From Oligoflexia bacterium (GTDB lineage: Bacteria > Bdellovibrionota > UBA1018), in the NCBI GenBank assembly GCA_903858195.1, contig CAIOHW010000333.1, positions 1-17,219 of the forward strand: a DNA stretch of 17,219 nt. The letters are read 5' to 3'. Both the position numbers and the translations under genes were made by a program. Each line of letters begins with the position of its first letter. The first letter of the stretch is position 1. Under the pieces are notes generated by a model. It was not told the DNA's origin and ran no database searches. It saw only the letters and a list, made by a program, of their open reading frames with translations. Below are positions 7,975 to 14,070 of this stretch, piece after piece.

Positions 7975-9273
7975 ATGCGCACCCCATTCCGTCCACTTTT
8001 TACGGTGTTCATGTTGACCTTGGCACTTGCTTCAGGCTGCAAACTGCGTGAGACCGAGAGTCGGAGTTCATCCGATAACGGCGACGACACTCCAGTGGGG
8101 GATCCTGATGACAGCGGTTTCACTGTGGGTGTTTGCAAGAAATACACGGGCTCTGAAACTTCGGGCACCTGCACTGCAGGCAACTACCTGATCCACAAGC
8201 GAAGCAGCGAGACCACGGCTCTGGGCACTAATCCCGCGACGGATCGGTCCCTCGAATGCAAAGTGACGACCGCCAACTATAGTTCAGACGCCATGATCAA
8301 CTGCCTGGTCGAAGCCGACGAGCTTGAGCTTGCCTACAACGGGATTGCCTTCAACTTCAATGTGCCGTCCAACATGTGTGAGTATGTTCGGGTGATGCCG
8401 TTTCATTTCTGGAACTTCCGGCCTGCTCTCAACGGCGCTACGACGGCCGGACCCACCGTAGTCACTTACGATCTCGTGGATGGCACCATCGATAGTACCA
8501 CCATGGTCACCCGTACACCGACTGGCGCTCCTCTCGCAGACGACGCAGTAGATCAGGCCGTTGCTAATCGTGCAGGAACCGCCGCGCGCTGCCTCTATGA
8601 TTATAGCGAGTCAGGCGGCCCGAACTGTTGTGAGGGTCAGTACGAGCTCACAGTGACGACCCGTGATACCCTTGCGAACACAAACGTGACAAATACCACC
8701 CGTCCCAGCTGGGGAGGCCTGGCGGCCAACTGCCTTGCCGGGCCGGCCATGCGGACACAGGGCAAGTCTGTATTCGGAACGCCTATTCACAAAATCCATT
8801 ACGTCGCAGGCACCGGGATCAACCGGGCGCTCGTAGCTTATGAGCGCGATGATGATGGGAGAATCATGGACACCGCATTCACAGCCAACCATGTGGCCGG
8901 CTCCGCCGACCTCAGCAATGTGAATACGCTTCCACTCGGCTATCGCAGTTACCTCGGCTACGCGCCCACTCCCTATTACGAATTTGCCTGCTTGGATCGG
9001 GATGCCGAAGTGAAGGCGAGGATCCAGGTCTTTGTGCGCGAGTGGAATGAGGCTGCCGAACTCGTGAAGTACCGCGCGGCCGATGTCACCGCCGATCCAG
9101 ATACGGCTGGCAACGAAACAAGCCCGTCCCTACCGACCGAACCGAATAACGACTACATCGACTGGGATGATCTCGGGTTGACTGATTTTCCTGAGAGCCT
9201 GGATTTTGTGGCAGAGTCCGCCGAATCCGGCGGCGGAGCCTTGATGAGCAAGATGGTTCCGGCGGTCTTTTAG
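7975..9273 (+). CDS. Cysteine-rich predicted lipoprotein, function unknown
   Basis: This encodes 432 residues. The N-terminus is a lipoprotein signal: MRTPFRP, a hydrophobic core at about residues 8-19 and a lipobox LASGC with the acylated cysteine at 22. An acidic, Ser/Asp-rich tether follows (about 28-50). The mature part holds ten more cysteines, starting at C54 and including an adjacent pair C218-C219 in PNCCEG. An even number in an exported protein suggests disulfide bonds. Asn and Thr are frequent and there is no further membrane segment, so the protein is probably anchored in the outer membrane or on the cell surface. The last ~60 residues are acidic (NNDYIDWDDLGLTDFPE) before a short hydrophobic end. 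I recognise no domain and do not assign a function. It has its own promoter and ribosome binding site. Its stop interlocks with that of the convergent ureohydrolase gene. Confidence 0.82.
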   Translation: MRTPFRPLFTVFMLTLALASGCKLRETESRSSSDNGDDTPVGDPDDSGFTVGVCKKYTGSETSGTCTAGNYLIHKRSSETTALGTNPATDRSLECKVTTANYSSDAMINCLVEADELELAYNGIAFNFNVPSNMCEYVRVMPFHFWNFRPALNGATTAGPTVVTYDLVDGTIDSTTMVTRTPTGAPLADDAVDQAVANRAGTAARCLYDYSESGGPNCCEGQYELTVTTRDTLANTNVTNTTRPSWGGLAANCLAGPAMRTQGKSVFGTPIHKIHYVAGTGINRALVAYERDDDGRIMDTAFTANHVAGSADLSNVNTLPLGYRSYLGYAPTPYYEFACLDRDAEVKARIQVFVREWNEAAELVKYRAADVTADPDTAGNETSPSLPTEPNNDYIDWDDLGLTDFPESLDFVAESAESGGGALMSKMVPAVF

Positions 9274-10238
9274 CGGGAAGCCATCAGCCCCAAAAACTCA
9301 AACACGAGCGCAGCACCGAGCAGCGAAGTGAGCTCGGCGTGGTCGTACGGAGGCGAGATCTCCACCACGTTTGCACCGCAAACGTGCAGGCCTTTGAGTG
9401 CCCGCACGCAAGTGAGCGCCTCGAGGCTCGTCATCCCGCCCACGACCGGCGTGCCCGTTCCGGGAGCAAACGCCGGATCGACCCCATCGACGTCAAACGT
9501 CACGTAGACGGGGCGAGGCTTGCCCTTGCCTGAGCCCTTGGCCTTTTTGTGGATGGCGGAGAAGAATCGCGCGCGCTTTTTCGAGTCCTGGAACGACTCG
9601 ATGTCGAGGATGCTGATCTTTTGCTCGTGGCAGTAGTCTTCCTGGTCGGCAGAAGTGAGCGGTCCGCGGATCCCGATCTGGAACACATCCGAACCCGAGA
9701 TCAGTTTCTCTTCGATTGCGCGCCGGATGGGAGTGCCGTGGTGGTACTTTTCTCCCCAAGCCGAATCTGCGGTGTCGGTGTGAGCATCGAACTGCACGAT
9801 GATGGGTTTTCCGAATTTCGCGTGGATCGCGCGAAGCTCGGGCAGAAAGATCGAGTGATCGCCGCCGACCAGAATGGCCCGCGCACCGGCTTCATGAACC
9901 TGGCGCACGTGCTTTTCGATGTTTTTGAAGGTGGTCTGGAGGTTCAGCGGATTGACCGAGACATCGCCGCCATCGACCACATTGAGCCGATCATAGACAT
10001 GGATGCCGAGGCTTGGGTTGAAGTTGCGGCAAAGCACCGAGGCATCGCGCACAGCCCGGGGTCCAAAACGCGACCCGGGACGGTAGCTCGTACCCCCGTC
10101 AAAAGGCACCCCGATGATCGCCACATCGACATCCTTTCCTTTCAAATCAGGCACATAGGGAAGCCTGTTGAAGGTGGCCACATCCCCAAAACGGGGGCTC
10201 AGGAGGGGGTTTTTTGGGGCGTATTTGGGGCGACTCAT
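9270..10238 (-). CDS. speB: Agmatinase-family ureohydrolase (arginase superfamily)
   Basis: This encodes 322 residues, close to the usual ~300-320. The metal-site motifs of the arginase/agmatinase superfamily appear in order: GGDHS (H128), DAHTD (D151, H153, D155) and DVDGVDP (D249, D251). All six ligands of the binuclear manganese centre are present. Agmatinase-type flanks are also present: GTSYRPGSRFGPRAVRD near 49-65 and FAPGTGTPVVGG near 257-268. Family members hydrolyse a guanidino compound to urea plus an amine, for example agmatine to putrescine. Substrate cannot be fixed from motifs, so guanidinobutyrase or a related amidinohydrolase remains possible. A Gly/Lys-rich insert (KKAKGSGKGKPRP, 231-243) precedes the last metal motif. 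The ATG at 10238 has no clear ribosome binding site; a good promoter lies immediately upstream, suggesting a leaderless or near-leaderless mRNA. The gene is divergent from rplM and convergent with the lipoprotein gene. Confidence 0.88.
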   Translation of the reverse strand: MSRPKYAPKNPLLSPRFGDVATFNRLPYVPDLKGKDVDVAIIGVPFDGGTSYRPGSRFGPRAVRDASVLCRNFNPSLGIHVYDRLNVVDGGDVSVNPLNLQTTFKNIEKHVRQVHEAGARAILVGGDHSIFLPELRAIHAKFGKPIIVQFDAHTDTADSAWGEKYHHGTPIRRAIEEKLISGSDVFQIGIRGPLTSADQEDYCHEQKISILDIESFQDSKKRARFFSAIHKKAKGSGKGKPRPVYVTFDVDGVDPAFAPGTGTPVVGGMTSLEALTCVRALKGLHVCGANVVEISPPYDHAELTSLLGAALVFEFLGLMASR

Positions 10239-10247
10239 GTGCCCGAG

Positions 10248-10276
10248 ATCATAGGTGAAAAACCCGTTGACTTCAA
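10248..10276 (-). promoter_or_regulatory. Promoter of the agmatinase-family gene
   Basis: Read on the minus strand, TTGAAG (10276-10271) and TATGAT (10253-10248) are separated by exactly 17 bases; these are 4/6 and 5/6 matches to the sigma-70 consensus. The expected transcription start, about seven bases beyond the -10, falls at roughly 10241, only about three bases before the ATG at 10238. Its -35 overlaps that of the divergent rplM promoter. Confidence 0.6.
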
Positions 10277-10293
10277 CTTTGGCCGGCTATAGA
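10267..10293 (+). promoter_or_regulatory. Candidate promoter of rplM-rpsI
   Basis: TTGACT (10267-10272, 5/6 match) is followed by TATAGA (10288-10293, 4/6 match) with a short 15-base spacer, or 16 if ATAGAT is the -10. Transcription would start near 10300-10303, just ahead of ATG 10305, and no Shine-Dalgarno sequence is visible. The sub-optimal spacing lowers confidence, but the position directly upstream of a ribosomal operon is right. Confidence 0.5.
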
Positions 10294-10304
10294 TCCTACC
10301 GCCT

Positions 10305-10814
10305 ATGTTGCAGAAGAAGACTTATCAGGCAAAACAGCAGGGCCCTCATTTCTTTGAAACCAAGGGACCGAACGCCCCCAAGTGGTACATGGTGGACGCA
10401 AAAGATCAGGTCGTGGGCCGCATTTCCACGCTGATTGCGCGCGTGATCACGGGCAAGCACAAGGCGACCTACACGCGCCACGCCGACACGGGTGATTTCG
10501 TGATCGTGCTGAACGCCGACAAGGTGGCACTCACCGGAAACAAGTGGGACGGCAAGCTCTATCGCCGCCACACCGGATACGTGGGCGGACTCAAGACCGC
10601 GACGGCCGCCCAGATGCTGGCCCGCAACCCCGAAGAGATTCTTCGCCAAGCCGTGTGGGGCATGACCAACAAGTCGAGCCTCGCCCGCCACCAGATGAAG
10701 AAGCTCAAGATCTACACCGGCTCCGAGCATCCGCATGTCGCGCAGGGACCCAAGGCCCTTCCGGCCGGCGCCGTTCGTCGCACCAATGTGGCTCGCAAGG
10801 CAGCCGCAAAGTAA
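10305..10814 (+). CDS. rplM: 50S ribosomal protein L13, with N- and C-terminal extensions
   Basis: This encodes 169 residues; L13 is usually about 142-150. Family signatures are clear: KWYMVDAKDQVVGRIST, GKHKATYTRHADTGDFVIV, NADKVALTGNKWDGK, HTGYVGGLK and KLKIYTGSEHPHVAQ. L13 is an early-assembling large-subunit protein that binds 23S rRNA. The extra length is about ten residues inserted after KKTYQAK at the N-terminus and an Ala/Arg/Lys-rich tail of about 20 residues (ending VARKAAAK). The usual GMLPKG-type loop reads GMTNKSS here. ATG 10305 is the only sensible start because it precedes the family N-terminal motif, yet it lacks a ribosome binding site. It is followed 22 bases later by rpsI, the conserved L13-S9 arrangement. 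Confidence 0.97.
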   Translation: MLQKKTYQAKQQGPHFFETKGPNAPKWYMVDAKDQVVGRISTLIARVITGKHKATYTRHADTGDFVIVLNADKVALTGNKWDGKLYRRHTGYVGGLKTATAAQMLARNPEEILRQAVWGMTNKSSLARHQMKKLKIYTGSEHPHVAQGPKALPAGAVRRTNVARKAAAK

Positions 10815-10820
10815 GTTTTA

Positions 10821-10826
10821 AGAGGA
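10821..10826 (+). promoter_or_regulatory. Ribosome binding site deciding the rpsI start
   Basis: AGAGGA ends ten bases before ATG 10837. An in-frame TTG at 10828 would add three residues (MNF) but would sit almost on top of this site, so ATG 10837 is preferred. Confidence 0.7.
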
Positions 10827-10836
10827 ATTGAATTTC

Positions 10837-11235
10837 ATGGAAAAGCAGACCCAGACAGTTGGTAAGCGCAAGGTTGCCGTAGCCCGCGTGTACGTTCGTC
10901 CGCGCGCAGGCGAAACCGGCGTGATCCTGATCAACGGCCGCGGATTTGAAAATTATTTTCCCCGCCCGACCTCGCGCATGATGATCATGCAGGCTCTCGA
11001 GATGACCCAGACCGTGGGCCGTTTCGACATCAAGGTGAACGTCAAGGGCGGCGGCACCACCGGCCAGGCCGGCGCAGTCCGCCACGGCATCGCACGCGGC
11101 CTGATCCGCATCGACCCTTCGCTCAGGCCGGTGCTCAAGAAGGCAGGATTCCTGACCCGCGACTCGCGCGTGGTCGAGCGTAAGAAGTACGGACTTGCCG
11201 GCGCACGCCGCCGCTTCCAGTACTCGAAGCGTTAA
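10837..11235 (+). CDS. rpsI: 30S ribosomal protein S9
   Basis: This encodes 132 residues, the normal size for bacterial S9 (about 130). Seen in order: VGKRKVAVARVYVRPR near the N-terminus, ITINGR-like sequence (VILINGRGFENYF), VNVKGGGTTGQAGAVRHGIARGL in the middle, DPSLRPVLKKAGFLTRDSRVVERKKYG, and the invariant C-terminal tail RRRFQYSKR, which reaches toward the P-site tRNA on the small subunit. It is translated from a good ribosome binding site and co-transcribed with rplM. A strong terminator follows, so this operon has only two genes. A perfect 7-base tandem repeat (AATCGAG twice, 11234-11247) starts within the stop codon. Confidence 0.97.
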   Translation: MEKQTQTVGKRKVAVARVYVRPRAGETGVILINGRGFENYFPRPTSRMMIMQALEMTQTVGRFDIKVNVKGGGTTGQAGAVRHGIARGLIRIDPSLRPVLKKAGFLTRDSRVVERKKYGLAGARRRFQYSKR

Positions 11236-11266
11236 TCGAGAATCGAGTCCCAAGGGATTCACGAAG

Positions 11267-11298
11267 GCGGCCTGGCGAGAAATCGTCAGGCCGCTTTT
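11267..11298 (+). terminator. Intrinsic terminator of the rplM-rpsI operon
   Basis: GCGGCCTG (11267-11274) pairs with CAGGCCGC (11287-11294). The stem continues inward through GCGA/TCGT (one G-T pair) to a GAAA tetraloop at 11279-11282, giving 12 pairs, followed by TTTT at 11295-11298. It lies 31 bases after the rpsI stop. The right arm and T-tract are also the final codons and stop of the convergent gene on the minus strand. That strand lacks a T-tract after the stem, so the terminator probably works in one direction only. Confidence 0.88.
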
Positions 11299-11864
11299 GC
11301 GTTTGCCATTTCTTCTGACGCTCTGGCGTCCGCCTCCGCCTCGAGCGCGAGAAAGACGCACTCAAGGGCCCGGCCGTACTCGCTTGCGGCTTTGATGCGC
11401 TCGGCCCGAAGCAGTTCGTGCCGGGGCTCGGATGGATCGTTGAGGGAGGCCAGATGTGACTTTCCCTGCTCAAGCCAGGGACTCAGTTGAATTCCGGGCA
11501 GCCCGGATGGCTTGGCCTGACAGTTTTGGGCCTCGCAGGCGCTGAGGAGCGAGCGGGCCGTTTCATCGGTGTCGTCGTGCAAGTGGTACTCGGCCATCGC
11601 ATCGTTGAGATACGGAAGCTCTGCCGTCCGCAGGCTCAGGTGGGCCGCCTTGGCATTGTGCCACAGGGCGCCCGCCAAGTGTTTGGCGGCGCGGGCCCAG
11701 CGCTCGGCCGCAAGCCGGCTCGTGGGCGTGTTCGTGCGATAGTGATCCATGGCATGCAGGTAGAGGATCTCGGGCTGCCGGTCGCGGATGCCGGTCACGC
11801 CGTTCTCGATGAGGCAGTTGTAGGCCTGCTTCAGCTCGGTGGCAGCATTGTCGGGGAGGAGCAT
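11286..11864 (-). CDS. Hypothetical helical protein, function unknown
   Basis: This encodes 192 residues from ATG 11864. No domain is recognised. The sequence looks almost entirely alpha-helical and rich in Ala, Leu, Glu and Arg. It has segments resembling TPR-type hairpins (LYLHAMDHYRT, RLAAERWARAAKHLAGALWH, LNDAMAEYHLHDDTDETARS), a cysteine pair in SACEAQNCQ, and an Ala/Glu-rich tail that may form a coiled coil. There is no signal peptide or membrane segment, so it is probably cytoplasmic. No good ribosome binding site precedes the ATG. The start region is divergent from the QEGLA-peptidase gene with 51 bases between them, and the two could share a regulatory region. Its stop codon lies inside the rpsI terminator stem. 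The reading frame is long for a chance frame and codon choice looks coding-like, but without homology I hold this moderately. Confidence 0.62.
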   Translation of the reverse strand: MLLPDNAATELKQAYNCLIENGVTGIRDRQPEILYLHAMDHYRTNTPTSRLAAERWARAAKHLAGALWHNAKAAHLSLRTAELPYLNDAMAEYHLHDDTDETARSLLSACEAQNCQAKPSGLPGIQLSPWLEQGKSHLASLNDPSEPRHELLRAERIKAASEYGRALECVFLALEAEADARASEEMANAKAA

Positions 11865-11901
11865 GCCGCGTTGTTTTGCAAGGCGTGAACCTTTTTCGGG
11901 C

Positions 11902-11907
11902 TATACT
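11902..11907 (+). promoter_or_regulatory. Candidate -10 element of the QEGLA-peptidase gene
   Basis: TATACT (5/6 match to TATAAT) ends eight bases before ATG 11916. The intervening bases are a run of six G plus AC. No convincing -35 is visible at 16-18 bases upstream; TTGCAA at 11876-11881 would need a 20-base spacer. If active, transcription would start at or within a few bases of the ATG. On the other strand the same TATA core reads TATAGC and could serve the divergent hypothetical gene. Confidence 0.4.
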
Positions 11908-11915
11908 GGGGGGAC

Positions 11916-13208
11916 ATGGTCTGGACCACCACCAAGGAGCGGGTCAAGCGGCTTTCCCAGCGCATTGTCGAAGCGCAGCGGCCGATCCGCATCCTCGACT
12001 CGATTAAGTGGGATCCCTCGGTCGAGGCCGAGATCCGCAAAAAGAAGTTCAAGTCCCTTCCCAAGGGGGGGCCTGAGCTTTTTGAGCACAACAAAATCGA
12101 GTTCGACCCCCGGGAAAAACTCGATGAGTTCAAGGACATCATCACCGACATCCGTACGAGCCTGGGAGCAGACGACGAGCTCGGCGAGCTGCTCGTAGGC
12201 ATCTGCGAACAGTACCGCGACGTGATCCGCATGCTCCAGAACCGGGGCACCAAGAAGTTCTGGGAGTACAGTCGCAAGCTCTACGGTTCGCCCAAGGACA
12301 CTTTTTTTGATGAAGGTCGCAGCGTCTCCGAGCTCGGACGCATGCTCTACGGCATTCTGTCCGGGATTGATGACTCGTCGCTGGGCGCCGAGTACCCCAA
12401 GGTCCTTGAGGCGCACACCGTGGTGGAGGAGCTCAATCGGCGATTTGAGCAGGTGTTTGGTTCGGATCGGGTACACGCCAAGCTCTCGGACGGGATTCTG
12501 GCCGACGCCGCTGCGGGCGGAGATACGGTCAAGATCAAGGACGGGACCCTCTTCTCAAAGCGCGACATCGATATCCTCGAAGTCCATGAAGGCTGGGTGC
12601 ATGTCGGAACGACCCAGAACGGCAACGCCCAGCATGTGGCCAAGTGGCTCTCAAAAGGCCCGCCCCGGTGCTCTTCGACCCAGGAGGGGCTTGCCGTCTT
12701 GATGGAGATCTTTACCTTTCGGAGCTATCCGAGGCGCGCCAGGCACATCAATGACCGGATCCTCGGCATCGAAAAGGCCGAGGAGGGTGCAAGCCTGCTC
12801 GAAGTGATCGAGTTCTACCGCACGGAGGGCTACTCCGAGGACGAATGCCTTTCGAATGCGCTCCGAGTGTTTCGCGGCGGAGTGATCGAGGGGGGGGCCC
12901 CGTTCACCAAGGACATTTCCTACTGCCGGGGCTTCGTCGAGAACTACAATTTCATGCGGGCAGCGATCCGGGCAGGGAAGCCGGAGTTGATTCCGTTTTT
13001 GTTTGTTGGCAAACTTTCAGTCGAAGACATTCCGTTGCTGTATCGAAAGCACCAGGAGGGGATCGTGGATGCACCCGTGTTCCTCCCCCCCCAGTTCTCG
13101 GATCTCAACGGAGTGGCGGTCTGGATGAGTTTTTCAAGCTTCCTGAGCAGCGTGAATCTCACGAAGGTCCAGGAGCATTACGACCAGCTTTTCAGGAAGT
13201 TTGTGTGA
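11916..13208 (+). CDS. QEGLA-motif (DUF1704) predicted zinc metallopeptidase
   Basis: This encodes 430 residues. The motif STQEGLA (Q256, E257) and the overall layout identify the family labelled flavohemoglobin expression-modulating QEGLA motif protein (DUF1704). An HExxxH zinc motif, HEGWVHVGTTQNG with H224, E225 and H229, precedes it by about 33 residues, so E257 is a plausible third metal ligand. Family knowledge: the eukaryotic DUF1704 members MATCAP1/2 are metallocarboxypeptidases that remove the C-terminal tyrosine of tubulin. The bacterial substrates are not established to my knowledge. Later conserved-looking segments are FRSYPRRARHINDRILG, FTKDISYCRGFVENYNF and the C-terminal FLPPQFSDLNGVAVW. 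There is no signal peptide, so it is cytoplasmic. The gene contains G7 (12065-12071), T7 (12302-12308), G8 (12890-12897) and C8 (13085-13092) runs. It is followed 24 bases later by a parvulin gene, probably in the same transcript. Confidence 0.88.
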   Translation: MVWTTTKERVKRLSQRIVEAQRPIRILDSIKWDPSVEAEIRKKKFKSLPKGGPELFEHNKIEFDPREKLDEFKDIITDIRTSLGADDELGELLVGICEQYRDVIRMLQNRGTKKFWEYSRKLYGSPKDTFFDEGRSVSELGRMLYGILSGIDDSSLGAEYPKVLEAHTVVEELNRRFEQVFGSDRVHAKLSDGILADAAAGGDTVKIKDGTLFSKRDIDILEVHEGWVHVGTTQNGNAQHVAKWLSKGPPRCSSTQEGLAVLMEIFTFRSYPRRARHINDRILGIEKAEEGASLLEVIEFYRTEGYSEDECLSNALRVFRGGVIEGGAPFTKDISYCRGFVENYNFMRAAIRAGKPELIPFLFVGKLSVEDIPLLYRKHQEGIVDAPVFLPPQFSDLNGVAVWMSFSSFLSSVNLTKVQEHYDQLFRKFV

Positions 13209-13221
13209 TCTTCCACAGGAT

Positions 13222-13228
13222 GGGGTGA
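13222..13228 (+). promoter_or_regulatory. Ribosome binding site of the parvulin gene
   Basis: GGGGTGA lies four bases before ATG 13233 and can pair with the 16S anti-Shine-Dalgarno through GGTGA. The spacing is short. It supports starting the parvulin at the Met that opens its signal peptide. Confidence 0.5.
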
Positions 13229-13232
13229 AGAA

Positions 13233-14057
13233 ATGAATCTCTCGAAGCGCATGATGAAGTCGTCCGGATGGCTCCTGTTGGCACTCGCCGCACCTTCGAT
13301 GGCTGCGGCCGCGGTGCTGGCGACCGTGGGCAATAAGCAGCTCACCGAGGAGGACCTTCGTTCGGCCCTCAGTCAATTCAATGACGGCCAGAAGGGCAAC
13401 ATCCTCAAGGATCGCAACAACCGCAGGCAGCTCCTGTCGACCCTCATCGACCAGGAGATCCTCGTGCAGGAAGCCGAGCGCCAGCGCGCAGGGGAGAACG
13501 AGCAGGTCAAGGCGGCGGTCGACGCCTTTCGTCGCCAGCAGATGGTGGCCTACCTCCTCGACAAGAGCCTGGCCACGCGCCTGAGTGATGCGGCTGCCCG
13601 CAAGCACTATGAAAAGAACCGCTCGATGTTCAGCACCGACCAGGTGCGCGCCCAGCACATCCTGACCCAGACCGAGGCAGAAGCCCGCGAAATCCTCAAG
13701 AAGGTCCGTGAACCGTCAGCTGACTTTCAGAAGATCGCCGAGCAGGTTTCTCGCGACCCATCGGCCAAGAACAACCGCGGCGAACTGGGTTACTTCACCC
13801 GTGATCAGCTCTCCGAGGAGTTCACCCGCGCAGCATTCAAGGCGTCGACTGGCGACATCGTTGGCCCGGTCCGCACCATGTACGGCTACCATGTGATCCG
13901 GATCATGGATAAGAAGCTCGGCCGCATCCAGAACTTCGAGGAAGTTGAAATGAAGGTTCGCGCCCTGCTCAGGCAGAAGCTCGTTGCCGAGTATGTCGAC
14001 ACCCTGCGTAACCGGTCGGGCGTTAAGATCGATAACGAAGCCATCGAAAAGCTATAA
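13233..14057 (+). CDS. Exported parvulin-type peptidyl-prolyl isomerase (SurA/PrsA/PpiD-like chaperone)
   Basis: This encodes 274 residues. A signal peptide is clear: basic MNLSKRMMK, hydrophobic SSGWLLLALAA and an Ala-rich cleavage region at about 23-28. Residues 30-130 form a SurA-like N-terminal chaperone segment (VGNKQLTEEDLRSAL, LLSTLIDQEILVQEAERQ). The parvulin domain occupies about 136-228: VRAQHIL with H142, a DFQKIAEQVSRDPSAKNNRGELGYF stretch and GYHVIRI with H220. This is the single-domain form, shorter than SurA (about 430). The enzyme isomerises prolyl bonds and chaperones proteins in the periplasm, often outer-membrane precursors. That fits a genome that encodes a BamA-like machine nearby, although a direct link is inference. 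A lipobox is absent, so it is probably soluble rather than PrsA-like. The stop is followed by a 13-base tandem near-duplication, and the next gene converges 9 bases away. Confidence 0.92.
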   Translation: MNLSKRMMKSSGWLLLALAAPSMAAAAVLATVGNKQLTEEDLRSALSQFNDGQKGNILKDRNNRRQLLSTLIDQEILVQEAERQRAGENEQVKAAVDAFRRQQMVAYLLDKSLATRLSDAAARKHYEKNRSMFSTDQVRAQHILTQTEAEAREILKKVREPSADFQKIAEQVSRDPSAKNNRGELGYFTRDQLSEEFTRAAFKASTGDIVGPVRTMYGYHVIRIMDKKLGRIQNFEEVEMKVRALLRQKLVAEYVDTLRNRSGVKIDNEAIEKL

Positions 14058-14070
14058 CGAAAAGCTCTAA
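14045..14070 (+). repeat. Tandem 13-base near-duplication at the parvulin/regulator gene junction
   Basis: CGAAAAGCTATAA (14045-14057) is followed directly by CGAAAAGCTCTAA (14058-14070), identical at 12 of 13 positions. The first copy carries the parvulin TAA stop; the second carries the TAG stop of the convergent regulator gene (CTA on this strand). No terminator hairpin is visible here. Confidence 0.8.

Noticed and set aside
8020..8036. TTGGCACTTGCT as a sigma-54 promoter
   Set aside because: The GG to GC spacing is far shorter than the required ten bases, and it lies within the lipoprotein signal-peptide codons.
13274..13290. TTGGCACTCGCCGCA as a sigma-54 promoter
   Set aside because: The -24/-12 spacing is two bases short, and it lies within the parvulin signal-peptide codons.
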